From Trebouxia sp. TZW2008 (taxonomy: Eukaryota > Chlorophyta > Trebouxiophyceae > Trebouxiales > Trebouxiaceae), in assembly GCA_002118135.1 (NCBI GenBank), contig BDIU01000014.1, positions 62,001-126,000 on the forward strand: DNA of 64,000 bases. The letters are read 5' to 3'. Numbering within the stretch: position 1 is the stretch's first letter; each line of letters opens with the position of its first letter. The position numbers and the translations under genes are program-made. This document shows positions 50,153-62,855 of this stretch, one piece after another. The notes under the pieces were generated by a model. The model searched no databases. It was not told the origin of the DNA and was given only the letters and a program-made list of their open reading frames with translations.

Positions 50153-53100
50153 TCAGCCTGCCACTGCGGTGCTGTTTGCATCTTGTCCGCCAGTAGTCAA
50201 GCCCACTGTATTGTTTGCATGAAATTCATTTGGCACAAATAAGGCATCAGTGATTTGCAGCAAGCTGGGGCCGCAAGCTGGAATGTCTGTCTGCAGCACA
50301 TTTGCTGTGCTCTGTGCGCTGTGGACCTGCAGACATGCAAGACTCATTCAAGATCACAGCCAGATCAGACCATCACAGGCTTGAGAAGTACTGCAGAAAG
50401 ATTGGTCCTGTCGCAAAGCAGCTTGCTCATTTTCATCAGCTTCAGCCATCTGCCTCTCTCAGCAAACATCTTGGCTGCTGATGCTGTCAGGCAAGCTCAG
50501 ACGATTGGACCACAATGCGCAAGCAGATGACTTTGTAGAGACTGGCTAGGCGCAAGGTCCACCAGACACGCATCAGCTTGGTGAAGACTTTCTGGACTAG
50601 CAGGGTGCTTGATATCAGGACTGCAATGGTATCTCTTATGCATCTAGTAACGAGTGACAGGTACAACAGTGCAACAAACCCAGACCAGGCAGGATGTTGA
50701 GATTTTACACATCAGTTTTGACAGCACTTGCCAAAGGTTCTTTTGTTACAGATCTACCTGTGCAGTGTTGCCGCCTGCGTAGACCACAGTCAGCTGATCA
50801 GGACTTGCGGGCACTAATGACTGGCTGGTGTTTGCATTGCTTGTGTTGAGAACAGCCCCAGCTGACAGTGCTGAGAGGGCATGGTATCCAGGCACAATTT
50901 GCTGTGCGATGGCAGCTGCTGTGAGCTTGGGCTGTGTAGCAAGGACTTGAGTAAGGGTGAACTTTAAGCCATTTGTAATCTGCAGAACACGCATTGTGTT
51001 GATGCGGCAGTACAGACAGCAGCAGCCGCAGCAGCAGCAACAACAGTAGCATGGTGAAAACAGGTCTGCAGTCATACACCGTGCAACTTTGCTAGTCTAT
51101 GCATAAAGCTGCATATCAACATCTGCTTGCAAATGATTGTTGATCAGAAGCATTTGAGGCAGGCAGGCAATCTACTGTCTTTGCTTGCATGATGTGCAGC
51201 AATGTTGTAAGCAGACTGCTATAGTACCTGTATCTCTTCTGCATCAAATGCTGCATTGACAGGGGCAAAGACAGTCAGCTGACTTGTGGAGCTGTTGAGG
51301 GCCTGAATCAGCCCAGCAGCCTGCATTGCAGCAGCAGTAAAGTTTTCTTTAAACACTGTCGAAGTCCCAAAGTGGACAGAGTCAACTCAGGGTCACACAT
51401 ACTCAGGGATGAAACAGCTTTTTTGGCGAGAAACTGGACTTCACTGCGGATGTAGATCATGTTCAGCAATAGACGACAGGAAGCAAGGAACATGCACCAC
51501 TCATGCAGGCTAAAGTCTGCAGTGCGAGTGCTCAGCAGCAAGCCAGACAGTTGTAAACGGAGGGACTGTTGCTGCCAAAGCCTTTTGCAAGCAGACTGAA
51601 CATGGCTGAATCGGCTTATTTCATTGATTACACTGAAGTCACAGTGAAGACATGCAGGCCTGCTGAAAGCATTGTAAGAAAACCAGACAGCTTGTTTGGC
51701 AATACAGACATGAGGTTGGTGTCCTACCTCAACAAGAGCTGCCCATGTAGTCAAGTTGGGTGACAGTTGTGTTAGCTGCCACAGAGTTCTGCAAGACCCA
51801 TTTATCGCTGATACCCTCAGGTTATACAGCAGTCCATCTTGCGTCGGCACAGATGGAGCTGTCTCTGCAGCTGTGATGTTAGCTTGTTGCAGTGTGGTAT
51901 TTGAGGTGTTGTTGAGAGGCACTGTAGCTGATTGCGAAGTCGTAAGACCTGACTTGGTAAAGTCCACTGGGGTATCTGCGTCTGGCGCAGGGGCTGATGA
52001 TGTCAGCAGCCCTGAGATGGTGAAGTTGCCTTGCCCTACAGACGTCACTGCTGCAACAGCTTCTGGTGCTGGTGCTGAAGAAGCTGCACCTGAAGCTGCC
52101 TGAGGAGTTCCAGATCTCTCCGACAGCATGACTGATGCTGGCAGAAGCGTGTCAGGTGCAGCAGCACCTGCTGCAGCAGCTTCTGCTGGAGCTGCTGCAA
52201 GAGCTGCCAGAGCAGCTGCTTGAGCATCCAAGGTTTTGGAATCTGTCGTAGATAAATCGGTTTGCAGTAAAGCTTTGTTGTTTGCAAGCGGTGGTGCAGG
52301 CGAATTTGATGGTGGCCCCTCTGAAGATGGGGGCTCAGGGGGCGGTGGCGGGCCAGATGCAGCTGGGGGCGCTTCAGGTACCGCAGGTGGAAAAGTGTAG
52401 ACTGCACCACAAAATCAACGTCATTGAGGACACAAGAAGTTTTTGTTCCCGTGATCATGCAAAAATCACGGCAAGTATGAGGCTCATAGGGTGTTGAAGA
52501 TTTAGCGCTCACGCACATCTTCTGCCAGAAGGAAACACCATTCTCAAACCAGAACAACAGCAAAGCCATGTGACTACCTTCTTTGATGCGCATGACAATT
52601 GGCCGGCAGGCTTGGCAATTTTGCCATGTCACTACAAAGAAGGCTACATAGTCAATGTGGAATGCTGACGCGTTGCTCACTTGTAATCTGCCTACTCACC
52701 ATTACCGACTACAAGGAACGTAAACAAGCAAAGCAGATGTGGCAATTGCTGGCAGGATGCAATGAGCACCCTGCAGAAACTTCTGCCTCACCTGCCACTC
52801 CACCGCCTGACGGTGAGTTTGTGCTGGCAGTCTGGTCAGTTGCGGCAAACTGAACCTGTGTTGGGTAGTCCCCAGTTGTTGCCCTTGTGATAGCACCCCT
52901 GCAGCGTTGCATGCAATACCCTCAGCTTTGCAGTATGACATGTCAGGATGGCTTCTCGCGCTGTGCAACAAGATGACCTAGCTCTGATATCAGAGATGTC
53001 GGTGGCAACAAGGAGCGATGTGACCCTGTGCTGACTTCAGCTGTCAACAGAAGTACAGGCTGCTGACAGCAGATGCTGTTGTATAGCACGCAATCATGTC

Positions 53101-55223
53101 ATTGAATGCCATAGAATGACTGCAAGCTGGGTTCAAGGCCATACTGAAGGTGTGTATAGTGTAAAGCTGTCAGCAGTTGCAGCAGACTTACACTGCAGTG
53201 ACTGCTTGGCCATCAGGAGCGACAATGCGTATATCCAAAGGAGGCGGAGGGATGTTGCTCACAACCCAAACAGCACCATTCTGATTGTACATGTTCTGGA
53301 ATTTCTGCAGCAGCATTCAGAACTGATTTTGACATGCAATTGTGTTAAAGGTGCACATCAAGGCCAGCTCCAACAGAGACGCTGCACCCTTTCAGGCTCA
53401 GACCTGCAAGTACAAAAGCCGTGCATGTGCTGCTTCAAGGCAATGCTGTATAGCACTCCCCTCATGCAAACTTTCACACCATCAAGTGATCTCTTGTGTT
53501 GACAGCCTCAGGTATATCTTTGAGAGCCATAAGCATTGCTTTGTAGCCTTGATGAATGCTTGTATGATAATCAGCAGAAGAAATATCAAGCAAAACCCAT
53601 GGTCAACATGCAGGCTTTGAAATGAGCCCACACAACATTGATCTGAGCGCACACTGTAACCCATAGCATGCCTGCAGTGCAGGCACGGCTGTGATTGCCA
53701 GAGTGACTAGAAACTCACATTGGCCTGTGACTGGCTGACAAGGACTGAGTCAATGCCGCCAATGATGTTCAGGAAGGTGAGCTGAAGGTAGCCACCCAGA
53801 GCTGCTCTGTACTGCAGGACCCTGATCACTATGTTGCCAGCAATACTGCAATTCACCTGCACCCACAAGCCAAAACTTGCTGCTGCAATCAGGCAAGCAT
53901 AAGATGTGCAGAGCAACAGCAAACAAAGGACTGGCTTGGCATGAATGTAGGCTTCTACTGGTCATCAAAGGGGTATTGCAAGGCATGCTTCTAATGACTG
54001 CAATATCTTGAGTCAGCCTGACATGAGAAAGAAGCGCATTCCAGGCTTTGCAGAAATTCACACATCACAGAAACAGGCTTTGTGCTATCAGCATCTGCAG
54101 CAATGCACGCAGCAGCGCTGCTGTGGACAGCAGATACCGAGACTGCGCACAAATGGTATGTTTAGACATGGTTGTGAGCAACAAGTGAGGCAAGGGGGAG
54201 CATCTGCACCTGCTGTACAGACACAGGGATGTTGCCAAGATATGCGGGCGCCAGAGCAGTGAACTCTTGTTGCCTGATGCTCAGGGTTGCGTCCCCAGAG
54301 TCCACATACTGCACCACAGTAGCTGAATTGCTGTCTTGACAGATTGCCTGCAATGCACCCAGCAATCTCAAGTACTTAAACTGTTCCAAACAGACAGAAG
54401 GAAATTGCAAGCGCATGCATGATGCCTTGATTGGCTCTGACGAAACCCACTAGCTTCATGCTGACATAGGTGTTGTGCAGCATTGTAGCTGAGCAGCTGT
54501 GACAAACTGCACAAATAACTTGCTCCTGGCAGCATGTGCTTGAAGACTGACAGCAGCTTCTGTGACTTTGACACTACAGGTCAGCGCTATACATGTGAAC
54601 ATGCAAGATGCCTTGCTTGCAACAATCGTGATCCTGACCAGGGCGCAAGCACACTCAAGTTAGCAAGAAGGCAGGAGACCAGGGCTCACCCCAGCTTCAC
54701 AAGTCAGCTGAAAGCAAGCACCACAGCCACCTTGGGGCAAGCCTTGCAGCAATGGACTGTTGGCACTCAGAGATGCCACCTTCCCATAGGGGAAACTTGT
54801 CAAGCTCAGGGGTCCAAACCCACAGCTTGGATTGTCTGGTCCATTTGCCTGAGAGAACGCATAGCTTTACAGGCTGTGTTGTGCGAACATGAAGCTTAAA
54901 GTTTGACAAGCTCTGCCTTGTTAATGCTTGCATGAATTGCTTGAACAGCATTGCAGAGCTTGTTAAGAGCCTTGCGCTGTCAGTCGAAATTGTAAAGAGC
55001 TCACATAACTTCTTGCTTTAGCATGCATTTGAGCAGAGTTTGATGAAGCTGCAATGCTGCAAGCCGCTTATTACGCTGAGCGTAAGTCAATTGCCAATGC
55101 AGTGCTTGTCAGACTTACCATTGCTTCAGCAAATTGCACCACTGTGGTGTTGTAGACTTGCTGAGCTGCACAGGGACAAACACCGACGATGCACGCCACC
55201 GCTAGCGCATAGACGGTCAGCAT
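50153..55223 (-). CDS. Secreted expansin-like / FAS1 fusion protein
   Basis: Ten exons on the minus strand: 55119-55223, 54690-54848, 54210-54347, 53719-53856, 53192-53304, 52792-52898, 51728-52401, 51228-51320, 50758-50979 and 50153-50326. Every junction keeps frame, giving 640 residues. Residues 1-21 are a signal peptide (MLTVYALAVACIVGVCPCAA). About 45-137 is the expansin double-psi beta-barrel: CGFGPLSLTSFPYGKVASLS, GGCGACFQLTC, VVQYVDSGDATLSI. The catalytic-Asp position of the usual HFD/DLD motif appears to be Ser. About 138-235 matches the expansin C-terminal beta-sandwich (GNIVIRVLQ, GAVWVVSNI, PPLDIRIVAPDGQAVTAV, QVQFA). A Pro/Ala/Ser linker follows. About 440-618 is one FAS1 domain (LTTWAALVEAAGLIQALNSS, LTVFAPVNAAFDAEEIQ, IVPGYHAL, DIPACGPSLLQITDALFVP). 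Such proteins loosen or bind wall polymers. Splitting into two genes is the alternative, but no stop, start or promoter separates the halves. Confidence 0.85.
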
Positions 55224-55929
55224 GGCTGGCCGATGCTTGTGCGCTGATGTCGTCCTAATGCGTTACAGACGCTACTCAACGCGTTCAGCAACCCCTTGTT
55301 GCACGCGCTCGCAAGGGCGCGAGAAACACTCGCAAAACAAACTCTGCCGATCAAACGCGCCACAGCTTGGTGGTGGATGCCAGTGGCGTCCAGCCAACTT
55401 GGCTGACTTTGACGGGCAAGAACTTGCGACTCAGCGGCTGCAGGCGCTTCTGACTAGTGACAGTGCAGAGAGGGAACTGAGACGCTCGAGTCTGCCCGCG
55501 AGGGGGTATCTGGGCTGAAAAGCCCTCACAAGCTGAGGGTGGGCGGAGCAAAGAGGGATTGAGCTTGCAGCATGAAGGCTTGCTGCAAAGTAGCGCGCAG
55601 AGAGTCTAAGCAACGCATTGCTATACCATGACTCATTGATACATTCCCATGACACGTCGCAGTACAGGTTTGAAAAGATGCTATGCTATGCTCTAGGGAT
55701 ATGAAGCGGCGCTCAAAGGCAAATTGCTGTCACTGAGTGCTACCAAGCTAGTGTGCCCATCACGATGGACAATGTCACCCTGTGATTGCAGACAGGCAAG
55801 CATTTGCAGGCTCAGACGCTAGCAACTGTCAATAGCCCTGAGACAACACATATGAGTCCAGCAGCATTGGATGCAGGATGCAGTAAAAGCTGGCATGACC
55901 GGGCATGCGTTCAGTGCTCCCCCTATGAC
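55224..55929. other. Promoter region of the expansin-FAS1 gene and 3' flank of the next gene
   Basis: CpG-rich from about 55180 to 55520, as expected for the 5' end of the minus-strand expansin-FAS1 gene. A plus-strand open frame here (55222-55518) is GC-driven and has no family features. Confidence 0.45.
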
Positions 55930-58900
55930 TCAGCGCAATGCAAAGTTGTCTTCATTGCTAGCTAGCTCCCGTAGGAGGGAACTGTCAATGGAAGAGGCAT
56001 TACAGGTTCTGCACAAAGGGAGATTATCATACAACATTGCTGGCTCCCTGCAGCTATTACAGCCATGCTTGTGGGATACAGCTCTAGTCGTGAGGCGATT
56101 GTTGAAGTCAGTCAGGTGGTACAAGACATTTTCTGGCTCAGGTTCAGGTGCTGGAATGTGTGCAGGTGCTGGAATGTGTGCAGGTGCTGGAATGTGTGCA
56201 GCTGCATGGTCTTCAGGAGGAGGCTGCCCACTCTTGATGAACAAGTCAACAACTACCTGCATTGCACTTTGGGTTGCCAAGCCTCTGTCCATAAGCTTTA
56301 CAGCAATCTGGACTTCATGCACGTCTGCCTGCAAAGCCTTGTGCATTACTGCGATGTGCAGAGCTGGCACTGAAAGAAGATCTAAGCTGTGATGTGAGAC
56401 ACTTGTGTGTGTTTAGATACTTCTGCTGTACAAGGTAGATACACAAGCTCATGATCACCAGTTGTTGCATGCAAGACATACCTGGTTTAGCTCCCCTTGC
56501 AGTCTTGTCAACATCTGCTTGGCAGCTTGCACCCTGTTGACCTTGTCTGCGGCAAGCTCTTTTATACCCACAAAGCGTTGACCAGAGTAACTGGCATTGT
56601 GTCTCTGCTTCTCTATCAGCACATGTCCTTGCCAGTCAGCACAGCGTTGCACCTGCCTGCAGAGGCGGACAAACAATAGTCAAACTGCACATCATGTGTG
56701 ATGAGTGCTGGTCTGCGCTGCATGTGATCTTGACGAGCAGAGCAGCTGTGTCAGTACGATTGTGAATGCCTATGCTGATGACACAATGTCTTGCAGGTTG
56801 CTATGTGTGCAAAAGCCTGTGATGCACGCTCACATTGTCAGACTCAAGATGCTGAAACTCTTGGTATCAAAAGCTCATGCAGTTGCAAATGCATTTTGTC
56901 AAAGCTTGCATCAAGTTCATGCAAGGGTCACTGAAAAATATGATGAGCTTCTCCATGATTTTGCACAACTAGCTCTACGCTCTCTGCTGGTCCCGCAAAG
57001 AAATGCCGAAGACCGTGGCAAAGTTGACAGCAGCACATTTCAGGCACAGGCTCAAGCTGAGCTGCCTGCTTGAGCTTCCGTATACAACCTGCCAACAGCT
57101 TGATGGCTGCTGGGGACTCTGCATGCAAGCCCTGGCTTTGCATGCTTGTGCCAATTTGGCTTGTAGTACTAATGTGTATCATGAGCACTTTCAGCAATGT
57201 ATGGAAGCTTGTCAGTCGGTTGTTGCAAACTTTCCAGCCAGAGCATGCCGCTTTGATGACACCAAAAACTTCCTGGGTGATTGCTAAAAAGAGTGCAAGG
57301 AGTTGCAGGCACCTTTTCTGTTATAGCAGTCATTTGTGGTTATGGCAGAGGGCAACTGCATCATACAAGGCCATGACAAGGAGTTTTACCAAGGTGTATG
57401 CGGTGCATGAAGGAGTCAGCATTAGTCATTGCAAACCTACTGCTGGCAAAGCGACGTAGCATGACTATCACCACAGAAGTGTATACAATCCGCCTTGTAG
57501 GCTTGGTGGCTGTTTGAGAGACAAAAGAGCTCCAGCGTCAAAAGCAACTGACATTTGCTGTGCTCTCTCACCTGTAACAGCATCTGACCTTGACTGCCCC
57601 TCAAAGACTTCGATGCAAGCAGGGCCTAGTCGCTCTGTCACATAAAAGTTTTGCGGATGTGCCAGGTATGTATTCACCAACTCACAATTGGCTATCTCCA
57701 AGGCTGCATTCCAAGCAATACGTCAGTGCACAAGCCATTTGAATGCATCAGCGTTTGTAGCTGCTTGCAGATAGAATGCAAACAATTTGGCAGACGCACG
57801 GCCACAGCGGCAAAAGCAGCTGTTTTTATCAAACATCAACATGAATACCAATAGTATTTACTGTCATAAGGACCCAGCAGGGATTTATACACGCAAGGTC
57901 AATGTGAGTCATCGCTATCTGTGTACAGTTGCATTGTCTCAGCATGCCAACAAAAGGGTCAACAACAAGGAGCCCAAAAGGGAGTGCAAAAGGAGACATG
58001 TGACATGAAGGCACCGTGACAAGCTGGTCCGCGTGTCTGTTTCTGCACAGCTTGCAGCAGCATAAAGGCATCCACAACAAGCTTGCGGCAACCGCCAAGC
58101 GGTTCAGTTGGTTTCAAACTCGGCCATGGCTTTGTGTACCATCTGCTTGAGCCAAGATGGGCAAACTCCAGACACTGGCGGGATGCTATTGCCTGATGTA
58201 GAGCACCAGCAAGACGCAGAGCAGCTGCAATGACTGCTGCTTGCATGTCTTCAATGTCTGCAAACAATGGCAGAATGGTCAAACTGTCTGCATATGAAAT
58301 TGCATGCCGCATGGATTTTGTGCTGACTGATTTTCTTCAACTACCAAGACTTTTGGACAGGACAAGTCACTATAGTGCTCGACATTGCGCTGCCACATGA
58401 ACAATTTGAAGAAATTTCAGAATGACATCCATGACAGAAGCAACATGGTTAGACACAACAGCTTTTGCTTTTACGCGGTGCAGCAATGGCAAGGCAACGA
58501 CAGCAAATATTGAACACCAGCAGCAACATCACATTTTGCTGAACGGCCTAGCTACTTTAAGATCACAACAACTGGAAAATTTGCCAATATTGGAGAACAC
58601 TTGTTGTTCTGCATGGGCAGCAACAGTGCACTTACCCAGAAACATTGCTAGCGCTCGAAACGCTTTCTGAAGCTGAGATACAATAGGGTGGTACAGGTGA
58701 GAACAGGTGTATTCTGCCAGATCTGTGAGCATTGAACCTCTCTCTGACCAAGGCAAGGCAGGGTCAACATCAATCAGCTCTTGAGCTGTAATCAAGCTCA
58801 AGCCCTTGTTCTGCATAACACACATGCCACTCATCCCTGATATACGCATTTTGAGGCAGTCTGAGAACACTGATGCACACGGTACAGGCATATATGAACA

Positions 58901-61900
58901 CATAGTACGGCCCAACTAGGCTGCATAGCAATGGTTGCAAGTTTTGCGCAGGTGCTTTTGAGTCCTCCATTGGGTGGCCCGTGCTTTGCTTGCTATGCAC
59001 TCAGTCATGAGGCATATAGGGTAGGGGATGCAGCAAAAACATACACTGGTCATTGTGTACGCTTGTAGTTCAAAAGTCTGAGCAGCAGTTTGGGCTGATA
59101 GTTGGGGATTCACTGCATCCCAGCTATGAAAAAAAAAAGTTGATCAGGCACCTGCACCTATGGCAACAACATGCTGCCAAGATGGTTGTAAGCTCCGGTA
59201 TACTGCACTAAGCTGCACAAGTTACCTTGTGTAATGCACGTGCGCAGCTTGCTCTACTGCGATTCAGGCCCGACCAACACAGAATCAAGCTATTGGTCGG
59301 AAACAATATAGACAGAATAGCCCACCTGAAAGTCGCTCCGCACAATTGATTCGTAAGTCCGTATCAATCCAAAGCCCAGGACAGCAACAGTGAAGTTGGA
59401 ATAACCAGGTATTGGATACAGGTTCAGCCGTTCATGATCAATGCTGCCTTTGTATGACTTCCTTCCTCCAAACCCTTCAAAGATTGCAAACAGGAGGTTG
59501 GCAATGTCTGTGTGCAAGGCTGCAAGCTGCTGTTCATGTTTGCTTGGCTGGGAAGATGACACAGACGCATTGCCCCATTCGCCCAATGTTAAGACAACAT
59601 GGGAGTTTTGCTTCAGCTGCTCGAACTCTGCAATCATATCTTTCAATTTGGTGAAGCCTGATTCAAGGCCCTGTCGGCAAAACACTTTCCATCTGTTCTC
59701 TCGTGGCCAGATCACAAACCCATCTCTGCTTTTCCAGCGATTATGATACGTGTCCCTGTCAGCCTCAACTTTGCTCAGCCACTCCTCGCCCTATACATGC
59801 AAAGCTGTGTTTGTAAGCCAGAAATTCTGTCAAAGCCGTGAAGCTGTTGTGTTCCAGATTGCCAATTGCCACTTCACTCATCATTTGACAACAGCCAGGG
59901 AGCTATGTTGGCAATGCTGGCAAAGCATGTGGGATCGACAGTGCATACTTCATTGCTTGTCATGCAACCTTGCACCAAATTGAGCACAAATCAGATTTTC
60001 CTAATGCACATGGACTGTGCGGCTCTGCTTACTTGTAAGATGCAGTCCGTGCTGTACACGCTCAAATTCTCTGCGTGCCATTTGGGCTTGCTGCCGTCCA
60101 GTCCCCTCCAGTCATTGACAGTGACCACTGTGTCATTGACTTCTACATTCCTCGGGTCAAAGTTAGGAAATGAGAGGTACTCCTGCTGAGTGACTGTTGC
60201 CAGATGAACATCAAGAATGCCTTGTTGCTCGGCCGCTTTCAGGATGTCAGCCATCTGTTGATGCTCTTTCTTGAGGTCCTGAACACTTGCGGGATGGCTG
60301 TCATACCTATTCATGCAAAGCAGAAGGCTTGAAGTGCACTTGTGCTTTGAGGCATTCTGACTTGCCATGCGCTTTTGCAAAAAGCATGTGAGTCTTGTAC
60401 TAACGCTGTGTCAAACAAAGAACAACTTGTTTGCGTATGTTATACTCATCAGCATCAATTCAGTGACAATCAACAGGTGCCAAGAGACATGGCTTGCAAG
60501 TGCAAATCACAGTGTGGCCTGCTGGGACTTTTTCATGATAAGCTGATTGATCAACCTTTTACACAAAATCAGCACAGTGTTAAAACCAAACACCATCACT
60601 GCAGCTGAAGCTGGGTGATCCTGTACTACTTATGCTGTAACAAGTTGTTCAGCAAAGTTAACAGCACCAGTCTATGCAGGAGGCGAGCAAAGCCAAAGTT
60701 TCTGGTAATTTCAGTATCATGTCATAGTGTGTCCATGCACCATACACTAAACAAAGCTTTGGCCAAATGCAGCCAAACATCTCAGCATGAATAAACAATG
60801 CAGCAAGCGTGGTCACCACGTTGAGGTTTGACATAGACTTACTTGTCAAACAGATAGAAGCTCCAATCTGGAGCTTCACATTGTGCTATATCTTCGTGCA
60901 TGATTTGCCTGAGATGATGAGCAAACCAATCTCGGTCTTTGATCACAACTGGCAATCCATCAGGGAGCACAAGGTGATAAAGCATTGATACATAATGGTT
61001 GTTCCCACCAACCTGCAGTGTAGGTAAGCACCCTGCATAACAAATGACTGGCTTGTAATGGAGCCACCCACTGTATGCACAGATGCTGCATTCTTCTCAA
61101 CTTCAGGATTTGCAAGGGCAAGCATAGCATGGCGCCATGTTGCACTGATTGCACAGCACGTTGGAGGGCGTGCCTGCTGCATAGGCAATACAACCCAAAG
61201 AGGATGTCTGACAGGCAGACAAAGAGATTTTGATGGTTTGCTCCTCGGTGATGACCATAGTTTGGCTGCCCTGGTCGACGTTAGCTTGCAACGCCTGCAG
61301 AGCAATCACAGACAGTGTAGGGACAGGCACTTTGAACATGCTCAGAGCTACAGCTCTCAGTTGGCATACCATATCAGGAGGTAGCAACATGACTTCCATT
61401 GCAGCAAAAGCGCCTGGCGGTGGATCTGCCTTTGACTCAAAATAGTAGCTGCTACCATTGCTGAAGATCAGAACACTCTGCAACCAAGCCTCAACAGGAT
61501 CTGTGTGAGCTACACCAAGCTCGCTACCAAGCTGGCGACCTAGGCTGCAGACTGTGTTCTCCCAATCTGAAAGCACCAAAGCTTTTGCATGATGTGCCTT
61601 TGCGCACTGTTGCAAGGTGGCAAGTGCGTTGAATCACAGCATTGCCTGGATTGCTGGCAGCCAGGAGCGAAGCACTCAGCTGCCAAACTTGACCCTGGCT
61701 TGACTCATCTACCATCTCTGTTGGCAAGCCCTTTTGCTGCCCTGCTTGCTGCCCCTGCTGCTGCAACTGCTTTTCATCCTCGGGCAGTAGAGGCACACAC
61801 AGCTTTCCCACTCCAGAGACGTATAAGTCTGGTCCAGAACTCTGCAAATGTTTTTGACCGCACGCAAACCGACCTGCAATTGTACTTTGTTTCTGTTACT

Positions 61901-62049
61901 GCCAGTCCGTTTCAGCTCAGACAAAGTGTGGCAGAAGCAGCGTCACCTAAAACTTTCACGTCTTCTAACAGCCCTTTCAAGGGGTCGAACCGTCCATAAT
62001 AATACTTTCTCTCTGTGTAGTCGTAATCACCGCCATCACTGCTGCTCAT
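55930..62049 (-). CDS. Large multi-exon protein, possible 2OG-Fe(II) oxygenase-fold relative
   Basis: Start MSSSDGGDYDYTERKYYYGR at 62049. The model is partial. Exon 61923-62049 joins exon ~61650-61873 as TLCRFACGQKHLQSSGPDLY, followed by VSGVGKLCVPLLPEDEKQL. Next come GSSYYFESKADPPPGAFAAM with MEVMLLPPDM (donor at 61370) and ALQANVDQGSQTMVI (exon end 61294). Later pieces are HYVSMLYHLVLPDGLPVVIK, EAPDWSFYLFDK, RNVEVNDTVVTVNDWRGL, GEEWLSKVEADRDTYHNRW and SRDGFVIWPRENRW. The pattern resembles large fungal/algal proteins with a 2OG dioxygenase-like domain (lPl..e..l, GmFAtl..lP, VIWPRE), but I cannot find the HxD...H iron triad. C-terminal exons 56482-56652 and 55930 to about 56328 carry IKSGQPPPE, a three-fold PAPAHI repeat and CNSCRE/CRTC pairs. 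Several middle exons are unresolved. A tandem paralog follows to the right. Confidence 0.42.
56146..56212 (-). repeat. 18-bp coding minisatellite (PAPAHI repeat)
   Basis: Three near-identical 18-bp units (plus strand gtgctggaatgtgtgcag). In the minus-strand gene they encode AHIPAP three times, followed by EPEPE. The number of units is likely to vary between alleles. Confidence 0.85.
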
Positions 62050-62855
62050 ATGCGCAAATTTGGAGCTTGCTCGAGGCAGCGAGATTGAATACAATCATGT
62101 AGCTTCGCTGTCCATTACAATCTCGCCAGTTGCTCCAGGCCAAATGTTGCGCCACCACGCCAGGTTCTTGCATGGTTCCGGAGCTGTCCAAGCTGGCTGC
62201 TAGGCTGATCGCTTATGATGATCATATCAGGTCATGTCTTCAACAGCGTGTCTGGAAATCGACAAGGCGCATGAGAGGTGATGTACCCCGGAAATTTATG
62301 CTGAGTTTAGCCTTCATGCTTTGCAGAACGAGTGCACGGCACAATTATAAAGACCTACTTGCAAAGATATATTTCGAATTCTGACAGACTTGTGACATCT
62401 CGTGAAAGTTAGCAGAAAGTAACACACCTGCTGCCAGATCTTGTCTGTCGTAACTCTGACAGTCCTATGCATCCTCATGTGCGGGCTTTTCAAGCAAGCA
62501 AAGCTTGGTCACTCCTGGTGAAGCTGGATGAGTCATCTGATGCAAGCACCTGTCTCTATTTAGTGAGTACTGGACAGCCTGGTCGATGGACTTTGACACC
62601 TTTTGCAGTGTGATGACGGTTGTATGTCAAAGCTGCACCCAGTGAAGCCATGCAAGCCACATGCAGATCTCAACAGAAAACTCTCACACCATGAGACAGC
62701 ACACTCCTCTGTGTGAGAGAGAGAGAGTGTGGTAGTACCTGCTTTCAGCTAACCTGTGCATACAAAGTAATGATGCTGAAGTGGATGCTGTGTGTTGGTC
62801 AACAGTCTTGTGAAGCTTACAAGCCTGTTGAGATTGTGCGCTTGTTGTGCCGTGT
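62050..62855. other. Intergenic region between the tandem paralogs
   Basis: Holds the promoter of the gene at 55930-62049 and the 3' flank of its paralog. A short (GA)n run is at about 62718-62728. The plus-strand frame at 62130-62384 has no family features. Confidence 0.4.

Noticed and set aside
55222..55518. Plus-strand frame over the expansin-FAS1 promoter
   Set aside because: GC-driven open frame in a CpG-rich 5' region. It overlaps the signal-peptide exon on the other strand and has no family features.
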